From: an uncultured Bacteroidales bacterium
GTDB taxonomy: Bacteria > Bacteroidota > Bacteroidia > Bacteroidales > Muribaculaceae
Length of the DNA stretch: 32,747 nt
Assembly: GCA_900552315.1 (NCBI GenBank)
Contig: URZM01000007.1
Span: 1-32,747 of the forward strand
Direction: 5' to 3'
This document shows positions 1 to 10,301 of this stretch, one piece after another (positions within the stretch are counted from its first letter, which is position 1; each line of letters begins with the position of its first letter). Under the pieces are notes generated by a model. The model made no database searches. It worked only from the letters and a program-made list of their open reading frames with translations, and had not been told where the DNA came from. The position numbers and the translations under genes are program-made.

Positions 1-1857
<1,857 letters not shown>

Positions 1858-1893
1858 TCCCACGTTGAACCATACAATATCCCGTAATCAATT

Positions 1894-2649
1894 ATGGAAA
1901 CTACAATTAGCGTAAACCTCAAGATTTGGCGTCAGCGTGGGCCCAAGGAACCCGGGCAGTTCGTCAAGTATCACCTCGATAACGTCTCCACCGGCTCCTC
2001 TTTCCTCGAAATGCTCGACATGCTCAACCAGCAGCTCGTAGACAAGGGTGAAGAGCCCGTGGTGTTCGACAATGACTGCCGCGAAGGTATCTGCGGTATG
2101 TGTTCGCTCTACATCAACGGACACCCCCACGGCCCCGTTCAGGGTATCACCACCTGCCAGCTCCACATGCGTAAGTTTAAGGATGGCGATGAAATCACAA
2201 TCGAACCTTGGCGTTCGGCTGCCTTCCCCGTTATCCGCGACCTTATGGTTGACCGTCACGCCTTCGACAAAATCCAGCAGGCAGGCGGCTACGTTTCGTT
2301 CAACTGCGGCGGTGCGCCCGATGCCAACAACCTCCCCATCTCCAAGGAGGTCGCTGACGAGGCTATGGACTCCGCTACCTGCATCGGCTGTGGCGCATGC
2401 GTTGCAGCCTGCAAGAACGGCTCCGCCATGCTCTTCGTCAGCGCCAAGGTCAGCCAGTTCGCGCTGCTGCCCCAGGGCAAGGTGGAGGCCGACCGCCGCG
2501 TGCGCGCCATGGTGGCACGCATGGACGAGCTCGGATTCGGCAACTGCACCAACACCGGCGCCTGCGCCGCCGAGTGCCCCAAGCAGATCAAGCTCTACAA
2601 CATCGGCCGCATGAACCGCCAGTTCATCGCCGCCAAGTGCAAGCAGTAA
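1894..2649 (+). CDS. sdhB: Succinate dehydrogenase/fumarate reductase iron-sulfur subunit
   Basis: Electron-transfer subunit that links the flavin of SdhA to the membrane quinone site. It has 251 residues, normal for the family. The N-terminal plant-ferredoxin-like part carries C62, C67, C70 and C88 for the [2Fe-2S] cluster. The C-terminal part has CIGCGACVAAC (C163, C166, C169, C173) and C218, C224, C228 for the [4Fe-4S] and [3Fe-4S] clusters. The ATG at 1894 starts the protein at the expected place. It lies 36 bases after sdhA with no terminator between, so the two are cotranscribed, and a strong hairpin follows. Nothing is missing or unusual. Confidence 0.97.
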   Translation: METTISVNLKIWRQRGPKEPGQFVKYHLDNVSTGSSFLEMLDMLNQQLVDKGEEPVVFDNDCREGICGMCSLYINGHPHGPVQGITTCQLHMRKFKDGDEITIEPWRSAAFPVIRDLMVDRHAFDKIQQAGGYVSFNCGGAPDANNLPISKEVADEAMDSATCIGCGACVAACKNGSAMLFVSAKVSQFALLPQGKVEADRRVRAMVARMDELGFGNCTNTGACAAECPKQIKLYNIGRMNRQFIAAKCKQ

Positions 2650-2671
2650 TCCCCCAACGCTTCACATAACC

Positions 2672-2702
2672 GAGACGCGCGCCGTTTTCCGGCGCGCCTC
2701 TC
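2672..2702 (+). terminator. Terminator after sdhAB
   Basis: An inverted repeat: GAGA, one mismatch, GCGCGCC, loop GTTTTCC, GGCGCGC, mismatch, TCTC. It sits 23 bases after the sdhB stop and is followed by a pyrimidine-rich but weak T stretch. It probably ends the sdh transcript. Confidence 0.75.
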
Positions 2703-2802
2703 TCTATTTATCGCCACATCTCCTATAAGGCTATCCATTCACAGAGTTTAACAGTGCAAAACCCATGTTCGAGAAGTTATTTTTAAAATAATTCAGGATT
2801 TA

Positions 2803-2834
2803 TTTGCACACATTAAAATAAATCATTAAATTTG
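2803..2834 (+). promoter_or_regulatory. Bacteroidota-type promoter for the 2866 operon
   Basis: TTTG at 2803-2806, a 20-base spacer, and TAAATTTG at 2827-2834 match the Bacteroidales primary-sigma consensus (TTTG and TAnnTTTG) exactly. Transcription would start near 2841, leaving a leader of about 25 bases. Confidence 0.8.
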
Positions 2835-2865
2835 GCGAATCATCAAAACTTAATATCTTTTGCTT

Positions 2866-4800
2866 ATGAACAATTGTACTAAATCCAGTTTATCGGGCAT
2901 ATTCGGTCTGCTGACCCTGGCCACGGCTGCGCTCTGCGCTCCCGCCGAGGCAACGGCTCAGAACCAGATGTGTGTCGGGTATGTGAACTCCCAGGAAACG
3001 GTTTATCCGTACACAGGGTTCAACAACGCTTCTTCCGAAGGTGGCACGCTATATTTCGTGGTCCGCATGGAAGCGTCCAAGTTCGCCAATTTCAACGGAG
3101 CCACCCTTACCGGTCTGCGTGTCGGCTGGGGTATGGGCGAGGAGGAGAAAACTCCGGAAATGGAGGTGTTCGTGCGTGAAGACCTTGACGGAGAGAACCT
3201 GGCAAGCGGCAGCGCGCAGGTCAATTTCGGATGGAACGACATCAAGTTCGACACCCCCTACACCATCTCCTCCGGCAAAGACCTCTATCTGGGAGGCAAG
3301 GTGGCCTGGGAGCCGGGAGCATGGCTCGGAACAGGCACATGGGGCTACTCGCTCCCCGAAAAGACCCAGTTCATGGGAAATTCGGCCGATGTCGGCGCCG
3401 ACGGCAAAATCAATTGGATTGACGCCACCGACAACAATATGGTGCTGATGGTTCTCGGCCTCGTGGAAGCGTCTGGCGACGAATACAACGACATAGCCAC
3501 CCTCAGCGACCTGCGCACAAACGATATCCAGGCTCTGGAATATCCGGGTGACGCTTGGCTCGTGATCCGCAACGACGGCCTCAACGACCTCCAGAACATA
3601 GAACTCTCCGCCTCTCTGGGCGACAAGACATGGACCCACACCGTGGAGTTCAGCGCACCCATAAGCGGAGGCGACCAGAAGGAGGTGACCGGTGGCGTGC
3701 AGGTCCTCGGCACCGGAACGCACAAAGTATGGATCAGCAAGGTCAACGGCAAAGTGATTGAAAAGCCTGCGGTGCTGGAGCGGGAGCTGATAGGCGTTCC
3801 CCAGGAGGTGGCCGAGCAGTATGTACGCCGGCCCCTCGTGGAACGTTGGGTCAGCGAATCCGACTACCGCTCACCGACATATACCGATGACATTTTCCTG
3901 CCCGGAATCGAGTCTTTCAGAGACCGCGTCTCCTTGATCTCGCACCACTGCTCGGACCAGTTCATGATCTACCACGAGTTCGACGCAGACGTGGACAACG
4001 AGGACATACAGTTCCTGGTGGATTTCGCAAACGGCGAAAAGGGCAGGGTGTCCCTTCCGGCATTCGCCGTGGACCGCTCGTTCCTGCCCCGCAATCCATT
4101 GGCCCGCAGCAACAAGGTCAGCGTGGCTTACAATTTCATCTATCCTGATTTCGTAGAGCCTTTATACGCCTCTGCGCTGGATGTCCCCACATTCGCCTCT
4201 GTACAGGCCGCCGTGAGCCTGGACGGGGAAAAATGCGATATCGAGGTTTCCGGAAAAGTGGAACCCGGAATCATGCCCGAGGACGAGCCTCTGTATCTCA
4301 CCGTCTATCTCGTCGAGGACGGTATCGAGTCCACGAGCCAGGAGTTCCCGGACGACCCCGAGGTGGTGGACCGCTACAAGGGGGTGTTCACGCACCAGGA
4401 CGTGATTCGCCTGAGTCTCACCGACATGTATGGCGACAAACTGGACAGCAAGGGCGAATACTCCAAGAAATTCTCTTGCGAGCTCGAGCCGGAATGGAAT
4501 ACAGGCAAGATGCGCGTGCTCGCTTTCCTAAACCGTTCCGGAGAGAGGTACGGCCACATGCAGGTCATCAACTCATGCGAGGCCAATGTCATGAGCAGCG
4601 GCATAGATGGCGTCGGCGACGACATCCGTGACACCTTCTCCATAACCGGCCGCGACATAACGGCCGCTCCCGGCTGCCGGATTGAGGTATACACCCTCGA
4701 AGGCGCCCGCGTCTCCGGCAACGGACTGTGCCCGGGCATCTATATCGTCAAGGCTTCCGGCGCTCACGGCGTATCAGCAAGCAAAGTCGCCATAATCTGA
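2866..4800 (+). CDS. Exported Omp28-like paralogue with C-terminal sorting-like tail
   Basis: A 644-residue secreted or surface protein of unknown function. The ATG at 2866 gives a signal peptide ending near residue 32 (LCAPAEATAQ); an upstream TTG at 2860 is less likely. The first 200 residues form a beta-rich region shared with the next gene (pattern GWNDIKFDTPY here, GWNEVYFDEPV there). From about residue 325 the RPLVERWVSES stretch lines up with the RVPLVEEFTGLRCSSCP stretch of the neighbour, but the two cysteines are absent. The last 60 residues (IEVYTLEGARV, then CPGIYIVKA) look like a type IX or T9SS-A-like sorting tail. It is first in an operon, 7 bases before its paralogue. The Omp28 relation is inferred through that paralogue. 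Confidence 0.8.
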   Translation: MNNCTKSSLSGIFGLLTLATAALCAPAEATAQNQMCVGYVNSQETVYPYTGFNNASSEGGTLYFVVRMEASKFANFNGATLTGLRVGWGMGEEEKTPEMEVFVREDLDGENLASGSAQVNFGWNDIKFDTPYTISSGKDLYLGGKVAWEPGAWLGTGTWGYSLPEKTQFMGNSADVGADGKINWIDATDNNMVLMVLGLVEASGDEYNDIATLSDLRTNDIQALEYPGDAWLVIRNDGLNDLQNIELSASLGDKTWTHTVEFSAPISGGDQKEVTGGVQVLGTGTHKVWISKVNGKVIEKPAVLERELIGVPQEVAEQYVRRPLVERWVSESDYRSPTYTDDIFLPGIESFRDRVSLISHHCSDQFMIYHEFDADVDNEDIQFLVDFANGEKGRVSLPAFAVDRSFLPRNPLARSNKVSVAYNFIYPDFVEPLYASALDVPTFASVQAAVSLDGEKCDIEVSGKVEPGIMPEDEPLYLTVYLVEDGIESTSQEFPDDPEVVDRYKGVFTHQDVIRLSLTDMYGDKLDSKGEYSKKFSCELEPEWNTGKMRVLAFLNRSGERYGHMQVINSCEANVMSSGIDGVGDDIRDTFSITGRDITAAPGCRIEVYTLEGARVSGNGLCPGIYIVKASGAHGVSASKVAII

Positions 4801-4807
4801 CAGCATC

Positions 4808-6712
4808 ATGAAAAAGCACTTGACATCAATATTGCTCATGGGGGCGCTTTGGGCGCCCTCCATGAGCGGCTCATCTCCCGGATATTACGGATTTTCACCC
4901 AAGGAATGTCCCGAGGAGGAGATGACGGCCATAGGCAGCGGCGCCAACGCCTTCATGGAGGCGGCCATACGCATAGACCCGGCCATCGACCCGCTGGTCG
5001 CCAAATTGCAGGGGCGCAAGATATTGGGGGTACGATGCTATCTGCGTGCCGACTACAAGCAGAAGAGCAAAGGCTTCTCTTGCGTGAAAGCATACACCGA
5101 CGGGCTGGAAGGCAAGGCCGTCAGCAAGACGGTCAATTTCCTCGCAGGCTGGAACGAGGTATATTTCGACGAGCCTGTAGAGATAGGCCGGACACCGGTG
5201 TATGTCGGTTACCAGGTATTCGAGACCCAAGGTGAGCCCTACCCTCTCGCCGCATACAAGAACGCGCGTGTGCCCGACGTATGCTACATCAATCCCGGAC
5301 GGAAAGGCTGGGTGGAGGACAGCTCTCGCGGCACACTCATGATAGAGGCCATTGTCGACGGTGACGACGCCGTCTTGGCCGGCCATGTCCTGGTATCTCC
5401 TTTCGGACAGCCGCTCGTAGTGGCTCCCTCCTCGGATTTCGACTGCAGCCTCTATGTCCACAACCAGAGCGCCGCTCCCGTAAGCAGCGTAGTCTATTCA
5501 GGGTTTGACACTGACGGCAACCTCACCGCGAGCCACACCCTGGAGCTACCACAGCCTTTGGCTCCATACGGTTCCGTAACGGTGTCCGGACGGCTCCGTG
5601 CCCCTTCCACCGAAGGCGCGGAGGTGTCTCTGCTCACAAAGGCCACCGAAATCGACGGGAACAATGCCGAAGGGTGCATGGCCTCCCCCATAAGCCTCTA
5701 CGTGTCCTCCGACGTGTTCCACCGCGTGCCCCTGGTCGAGGAGTTCACGGGGCTGAGATGCAGCAGCTGCCCCTTCATGTTCTACTATCTGGACATGGCC
5801 CTGGAGTCATACGCCAAGCCGCACGTGTATGTGGCCCACCACGCCGGTTTCCAGGACGACACCTTCACCAAGCCCTGTGACAAGTCCCTGCTGTACCTGT
5901 TCGGCCCCGCCGGGACATACAACCCCGCAGTGATGTATGACCGCCGCATAATGCAGGGACGGGACGTACCGGTCATGGGGGCCGAGAACCAGGCAGACAC
6001 AGAGCATTACACGACACGCATAGCCGAGGCAATGCTCCAGCCCGCACTGGCCAAGGTGCTCGTGGACTCCGAGGTATCCGCAGACAAGGCCACATGCCGA
6101 GTCTACGGCAAGATAAGCAAGGCGGCCCTCGATTTCAAGGATGACCTGTATGTTACAGCCTACCTGCTGGAAGACGACATACCCGCCAGAGGCCGCCTTT
6201 CCCAGGCCGGACTGGACAACATACCCGAAGACGCGCCCTCCGACCTGCTCGAGCGCTTCCGCCACAGGGGCGTGATAAGGCACTGCTTCTGCCTCGGCGA
6301 CAACGGAGACAAGCTCACGGTAGACGACGAGGGCAATTTCGACATATCCTTCAACGACATCAGGCCGGAGGGAGACTGGAAGCTCTCTGACTGCGAGGTG
6401 GTGGCATTCGTGCACAAGGCCGACACCCGCAACCTGGCCGACAACTACGTGCTAAACGCCGGCGCAACCCGCTTCAACGACTACGCGCAGACCGGCGTGG
6501 CGGGCATCTCCGCGCCCGGGACAGGCGTCATACGCATACTCGTAACCCCGGCCGGCCGCGTCATGGCATCCGACCCAGCCGCCGCGCTCGGCATCTACAC
6601 ACTCACCGGCACACGCTGCGACCCGGCCTCCGAACTGCCCCATGGCATATACGTGGTGCGCTGGCAGCGCCCCGACAACACCTCGGGAGTCTGCAAGGTG
6701 ACCGTCAGATAA
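4808..6712 (+). CDS. Exported Omp28-related protein with thioredoxin-like CxxC segment
   Basis: A 634-residue exported protein with an N-terminal signal peptide (MKKHLTSILLMGALWAPSMS). Residues 30-180 match the N-terminal part of the upstream protein. At 307-323 the sequence VPLVEEFTGLRCSSCPF is typical of Omp28-type outer-membrane proteins, whose fold resembles thioredoxin; C318 and C321 form the CxxC pair. A proline in AHHAGFQDDTFTKP and a conserved DLYVTAYLLEDDIP block follow. The C-terminus (LGIYTLTGTRC, then LPHGIYVVRW, ending KVTVR) resembles a type IX sorting tail. It starts 7 bases after the preceding gene, so the two are cotranscribed. A redox role is possible but not shown. Confidence 0.8.
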   Translation: MKKHLTSILLMGALWAPSMSGSSPGYYGFSPKECPEEEMTAIGSGANAFMEAAIRIDPAIDPLVAKLQGRKILGVRCYLRADYKQKSKGFSCVKAYTDGLEGKAVSKTVNFLAGWNEVYFDEPVEIGRTPVYVGYQVFETQGEPYPLAAYKNARVPDVCYINPGRKGWVEDSSRGTLMIEAIVDGDDAVLAGHVLVSPFGQPLVVAPSSDFDCSLYVHNQSAAPVSSVVYSGFDTDGNLTASHTLELPQPLAPYGSVTVSGRLRAPSTEGAEVSLLTKATEIDGNNAEGCMASPISLYVSSDVFHRVPLVEEFTGLRCSSCPFMFYYLDMALESYAKPHVYVAHHAGFQDDTFTKPCDKSLLYLFGPAGTYNPAVMYDRRIMQGRDVPVMGAENQADTEHYTTRIAEAMLQPALAKVLVDSEVSADKATCRVYGKISKAALDFKDDLYVTAYLLEDDIPARGRLSQAGLDNIPEDAPSDLLERFRHRGVIRHCFCLGDNGDKLTVDDEGNFDISFNDIRPEGDWKLSDCEVVAFVHKADTRNLADNYVLNAGATRFNDYAQTGVAGISAPGTGVIRILVTPAGRVMASDPAAALGIYTLTGTRCDPASELPHGIYVVRWQRPDNTSGVCKVTVR

Positions 6713-6761
6713 CACATACAGCGCCTTCGCCGGGAGACCGGCAATACGCATACCTGTACCC

Positions 6762-6793
6762 CGGAGGGCCGCGCGACAATGCACGGCCCTCCG
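6762..6793 (+). terminator. Hairpin terminator after the Omp28-like operon
   Basis: A perfect 10-base stem, CGGAGGGCCG paired with CGGCCCTCCG, around a 12-base loop, 50 bases after the stop codon. No T run follows, so termination may be imperfect. Confidence 0.65.
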
Positions 6794-6842
6794 TCATATC
6801 CACGGCTGCCCGACGGCTCCCCCCCGCCGCCGCACTTCCCAA

Positions 6843-6874
6843 GTTGCCGCGTATGGATTTTTTTGCTAATTTTG
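6843..6874 (+). promoter_or_regulatory. Promoter of panB
   Basis: GTTG at 6843-6846, 20 bases, then TAATTTTG at 6867-6874. The -7 box matches TAnnTTTG exactly and the -33 box is close to TTTG (two of four positions). The expected start near 6881 leaves a leader of about 40 bases. Confidence 0.65.
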
Positions 6875-6920
6875 CCGCGTCAATAGCGCGGCGACATGTC
6901 GCCGCCAAAGTCTTATAGAA

Positions 6921-7742
6921 ATGTCAACGAATACTATCGACAACACCCGTAAGGTCACCACACGGCGCCTTATAGAGATGAAACAGCGCGGGGAGAAAAT
7001 CTCCATGCTCACGGCCTACGACTATTCATCCGCCAAGATAGTGGACGAGGCCGGCATCGATGTCATCCTTGTCGGCGACTCTGCCTCCAACGTCATGGCG
7101 GGCAACGTCACCACGCTGCCCATCACCCTCGACCAGATGATATATCACGGCAAGTCAGTCATGAAAGCCGTCAGGCGTGCCCTGGTGGTGGTCGACCTGC
7201 CCTTCGGCTCCTATCAGGGCAACTCCAAGGAGGCCCTGGCCTCCGCCGTGCGCATCATGAAGGAAAGCCACGCCGAGGCCGTGAAAATGGAGGGCGGCTC
7301 AGAGATACGCGAGAGCATAGAGCGCATCCTCTGCGCCGGGATACCCGTGTGCGGACACCTGGGCCTCACTCCCCAGAGCATAAACAAATTCGGCACCTAC
7401 ACCGTCAGGGCACGGGAGGAGGCCGAGGCCGAGAAGCTCATAGCCGACGCCAAGCTGCTGGACGAGATCGGGTGCTTCGCCATAGTGCTCGAGAAGATAC
7501 CCGCCGACCTGGCGCGCCGGGTGAGCGAACAGATCAGCGTACCCACCATAGGCATAGGCGCCGGCGGAGGCTGCGACGGGCAGGTGCTCGTGATGCACGA
7601 CATGCTGGGTATAAATACCGGCTTCTCGCCCCGTTTCCTGCGCCGCTACGCCAATCTGGCCGAGGTCATGGACTCCGCCATCCGCCGCTACGTGCAGGAC
7701 GTGAAATCGGGCGATTTCCCCAACGAGTCGGAACAATACTGA
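6921..7742 (+). CDS. panB: 3-methyl-2-oxobutanoate hydroxymethyltransferase
   Basis: Cytosolic enzyme that transfers a hydroxymethyl group from methylenetetrahydrofolate to 2-oxoisovalerate, giving ketopantoate, the first step to pantothenate and coenzyme A. It has 273 residues, the normal length. Family motifs are MLTAYDYSSAKIVDEAGID, ILVGDSASNVMAG (magnesium and substrate site), VKMEGG, CGHLGLTPQS, EKIPADLA and PTIGIGAGGGCDGQVLV. The ATG at 6921 follows its own promoter, and no other pan gene is adjacent, so it appears to be transcribed alone. The annotation is secure. Confidence 0.97.
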   Translation: MSTNTIDNTRKVTTRRLIEMKQRGEKISMLTAYDYSSAKIVDEAGIDVILVGDSASNVMAGNVTTLPITLDQMIYHGKSVMKAVRRALVVVDLPFGSYQGNSKEALASAVRIMKESHAEAVKMEGGSEIRESIERILCAGIPVCGHLGLTPQSINKFGTYTVRAREEAEAEKLIADAKLLDEIGCFAIVLEKIPADLARRVSEQISVPTIGIGAGGGCDGQVLVMHDMLGINTGFSPRFLRRYANLAEVMDSAIRRYVQDVKSGDFPNESEQY

Positions 7743-7780
7743 CCCAAACCGCGCCTCGGCCCACCCCGCCGCTCTCCGCC

Positions 7781-7823
7781 GTCGGACCTGTCCGACCTGT
7801 CGGACGAGTCGGACCTGTCCGAC
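7781..7823. repeat. GTCGGACCTGTCCGAC inverted repeat, two copies
   Basis: The 16-base self-complementary unit GTCGGACCTGTCCGAC occurs at 7781-7796 and again at 7808-7823, with a related CTGTCGGACGAG link between. It could form alternative hairpins. It lies about 40 bases after panB and may act as its terminator; no T run is present. Confidence 0.7.
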
Positions 7824-7860
7824 CCACGACGCCTAATCTCTGGACGCTGCCGGGCTGCAA

Positions 7861-7886
7861 GGACGCGATTAATCGCGTCCCTACCG
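7861..7886. repeat. REP-like perfect palindrome
   Basis: GGACGCGATTAATCGCGTCC at 7861-7880 is a perfect 20-base palindrome, followed by CTACC. The core followed by CCCTAC resembles the element at 18604-18626. Such palindromes are commonly dispersed between genes in Bacteroidales; dispersal in this genome is inferred, with two copies seen here. Confidence 0.6.
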
Positions 7887-8253
7887 ACCCCATCCAACCC
7901 CTCCCTCCGACCCGTCCGACCCTGACACGGCGCCCCATAAGCAATACTGCGGCGATTCTCACGAACCGTCGCAGTCTTGTGTCTTCTAAGTGACAATAAC
8001 TAACTAATTAACCTAATATCAACATTTATCTATTACCAAAAATCTTCTCTTGCAAAATCTACTGTTTCACTCAAGCCAGCGGGACTCTTGGTGTCCCTTT
8101 GACGATATTATAACATCGCTCTCCGCCGAAAAGTTTACAGACCTCGTAAAATTTTTATCCGGCAGATGGAAAAAATTGAATCATTCAGAATACACCCCTG
8201 ATTCACAACTAATTATACCTAAAGCGAGAATATTCCTATTCGCTTTGATTCAG

Positions 8254-9975
8254 TCAGCGAACCGTCACTTTATGGACGCTTGACTGATGACGCACCATAT
8301 AAACCCCGGGGGCGAGCGACGAGGGGGCAACCCGCGTGCCCGCGAGATTGAATATCTCAGCGCCCTCAGGAGCGACCACCGCGCCGTCTGTGCCATATAT
8401 GGCTGTGCGGTCAGAATACATTGTGTCTACGGACGCAGGATCAATGTTGTAGTCGAACGAGACGATATGGTTGGCGTCATCGCATTTTATGCCTGAGATC
8501 GTGACCTCGAGAGGCGCGTCAGTGGAGTATGTACGGAGAGCTATCTCCCCATCGGGGCTGATGGATGTCCGGTTTCCGGAACCGGGAAACAGAGGATATA
8601 AAGGCATATAGGAATCATTGCAATATGCGAACGGATCTGCGGAACCGTCAGCGGCGACAAGGAAATATCGGGGATGGCCAGGAGTAGAGTTGACCCGGTT
8701 GTTCTTCCAAGCATCGTGATTGTAATCCACATGCCACACGAGCAAGCCCGATTCCTGAAGGCTGCTGTCCCATCCGGTCTCGCTGCGGGCCTCGAGTATG
8801 AAATACTCTGTGTCGTCGCCGAAACCATCCTCAGGCCACACCGGTATGACAAGTGCGTCACCACCCTCACACAAAGGGCCTAAGGCATAATGCGTATTAT
8901 CCTTTGCCGTTTCGTATTCAACCCACCGGAGCATCCATTTCTCGTAGGCCGACAGATTAGGAGGGCAGTATCCCTCATTGTTGTAACAGCCGTTGTCCAT
9001 GACGTCCCACATTCCCGCCGTCACGCAATCATCCTTGTATTCAGGATCATAGACATCAGGCAAGCCAAGGACATGACCGAACTCATGGATAAACGTTCCC
9101 GGGCCGTCGACATACATGTCTTTGTCATAATAGTGTCGCTGGCCATTGAGCTCGTTGGAGCATGCGTATTGGCCGAAACTCACGCCATCCAGGCTGAAGC
9201 CCGTAAGCCACGACTGGTGAGGCCAGATCACCTGACCGTCAAGGGGGGTGTCGCCCTGGCCGTAGCCCGCATAGTATATGTATACCATGTCTACGCAGCC
9301 ATCCCCGTCACAGTCATATTTCGTATAGTCTATCTCGTCGTCGAGCTCTTCGAGGGCATACTTGACTGCTTCGCGGAAATTGGAGTACTTGCTGTTGTCT
9401 TCCGGGCCGGTATAGTATTTTGAGGTGTTAGGCAAGGTCACGACCCTCGCCACGTCGAACTCCGGGATGAACTTGGCTCCTGAATTATATTCATAGTAAT
9501 CCCGGACGGAGCCTTGGGCACCGTATTTGTCATAGCCGGGCTTATTGAGCATGTCGGCTATGTCAAGGGGAGATGTCGGCTGAAATTTTATGTCGCTGTA
9601 CTCCAAAAGCAGCACGAGCACATGGGTCTCCCCAATGGTGTTGTATTTGGTCCTGCCTTCGTCGTCAAGCTCCGCCTTGCGATGCCGGATGCTGTGGCTC
9701 CCGGAGGCATGGCGCATGCCGTGCAGCATGTCCGACGAGGCTCGTACAGGTGAGCCGTCCTCGGTGAGGCGCGTCAGGGAGCCATCGGCCTTGCAGGTCA
9801 AGAGCATGCCGTCGGTGTCGGTCATATAGCTGAAATATTCATCGCCGTGCAAACGATATTCCACGGTCGTGCCATCAGGATTGAGATGCTGAAGGATTCC
9901 TCTGTATGCAGGTTTTGCCACGAGACAAAGCGGGAATGTCAAAATCGCGAGAGGCAGTAAGTGTTTTGCTTTCAT
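8254..9975 (-). CDS. Exported M6-family metalloprotease with C-terminal sorting-like tail
   Basis: A 573-residue secreted zinc protease. A signal peptide covers about residues 1-20 (HLLPLAILTFPLCLVA). An N-terminal propeptide-like region follows (YRLHGDEYFSYMTDTDG), then the catalytic domain. HEFGHVLGLPD at 297-307 supplies the HExxHxxGxxD zinc site. DCDGDGCVDM at 221-230, before it, looks like a calcium-binding loop, and MWDVMDNG after it fits the Met-turn of immune inhibitor A-like M6 peptidases. The last 35 residues (IFNLAGTRV, APGVYMVR, ending KVTVR) resemble the tails of the exported proteins at 2866 and 4808. It is transcribed alone from its own promoter. Its substrate is unknown. Confidence 0.9.
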   Translation of the reverse strand: MKAKHLLPLAILTFPLCLVAKPAYRGILQHLNPDGTTVEYRLHGDEYFSYMTDTDGMLLTCKADGSLTRLTEDGSPVRASSDMLHGMRHASGSHSIRHRKAELDDEGRTKYNTIGETHVLVLLLEYSDIKFQPTSPLDIADMLNKPGYDKYGAQGSVRDYYEYNSGAKFIPEFDVARVVTLPNTSKYYTGPEDNSKYSNFREAVKYALEELDDEIDYTKYDCDGDGCVDMVYIYYAGYGQGDTPLDGQVIWPHQSWLTGFSLDGVSFGQYACSNELNGQRHYYDKDMYVDGPGTFIHEFGHVLGLPDVYDPEYKDDCVTAGMWDVMDNGCYNNEGYCPPNLSAYEKWMLRWVEYETAKDNTHYALGPLCEGGDALVIPVWPEDGFGDDTEYFILEARSETGWDSSLQESGLLVWHVDYNHDAWKNNRVNSTPGHPRYFLVAADGSADPFAYCNDSYMPLYPLFPGSGNRTSISPDGEIALRTYSTDAPLEVTISGIKCDDANHIVSFDYNIDPASVDTMYSDRTAIYGTDGAVVAPEGAEIFNLAGTRVAPSSLAPGVYMVRHQSSVHKVTVR

Positions 9976-10009
9976 ATGTTGGGACTTAGCGGATGATAAA
10001 AAAGGTCTG

Positions 10010-10017
10010 CAAATATA
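10010..10017 (-). promoter_or_regulatory. Putative -7 box of the metalloprotease gene
   Basis: On the minus strand this reads TATATTTG, an exact TAnnTTTG match, 35 bases before the ATG at 9975. No good TTTG is seen 20 bases upstream, so the promoter may be weak or need an activator. Confidence 0.5.
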
Positions 10018-10242
10018 TTGTTGATTGCCAATCAGTTGCCTGATGCGAAATATTTCCTGGAACCAGCAGCTTGAACGACTGAACCAACGGCTTATCCATG
10101 CAAGCTCCGGCCACCGTCGGAAATTTTTACAAAGTTAATGAAATCATTCCAATTATGCAATAGCGGCATGACCCGGCAACGGAGACTGTCCGCATCACAT
10201 CGCTCGGATGTGTTCCATACGTTCTTTGTGGCGTGCAGACAA

Positions 10243-10276
10243 TGCGGGGAGGCTCCGGATCCGGAACCTCCCCGCA
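10243..10276 (-). terminator. Hairpin terminator after the OmpA-like gene
   Basis: TGCGGGGAGG and CCTCCCCGCA flank a TCCGGATCCGGA centre, making a nearly perfect palindrome of 34 bases, 26 bases past the stop. There is no T run on the minus strand; it could stop transcription from either side. Confidence 0.6.
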
Positions 10277-10301
10277 ATAAGGTCTTGAAAGCGAGTGCCT
10301 G

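Larger units (their letters stand above)
7743..8253. other. Intergenic region without a convincing gene
   Basis: About 510 bases between the convergent panB and metalloprotease genes. The first half is GC-rich and holds short GTCGGA-type repeats and a 20-base palindrome. The second half, from about 7980, is AT-rich and carries no clear gene, promoter or RNA. A TTG-initiated frame at 8050-8283 is open but has no recognisable content. Confidence 0.6.
9976..10301. other. Intergenic region
   Basis: About 325 bases between the metalloprotease start and the OmpA-like stop. It contains the metalloprotease -7 box and the hairpin that ends the OmpA-like gene. I see nothing else in 10020-10240; short open frames there have no signal or motif. 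Confidence 0.6.

Noticed and set aside
7349..7993. A 214-codon plus-strand frame overlapping panB
   Set aside because: Arg- and Pro-rich shadow of panB running into repeats; no plausible start or domain.
8050..8283. A 77-codon frame starting at TTG
   Set aside because: No motif, no promoter box or ribosome site, an atypical start, and it overlaps the end of the metalloprotease gene on the other strand.
10092..10277. A 61-codon minus-strand frame
   Set aside because: It covers the terminator hairpin of the OmpA-like gene and shows no signal or known motif.
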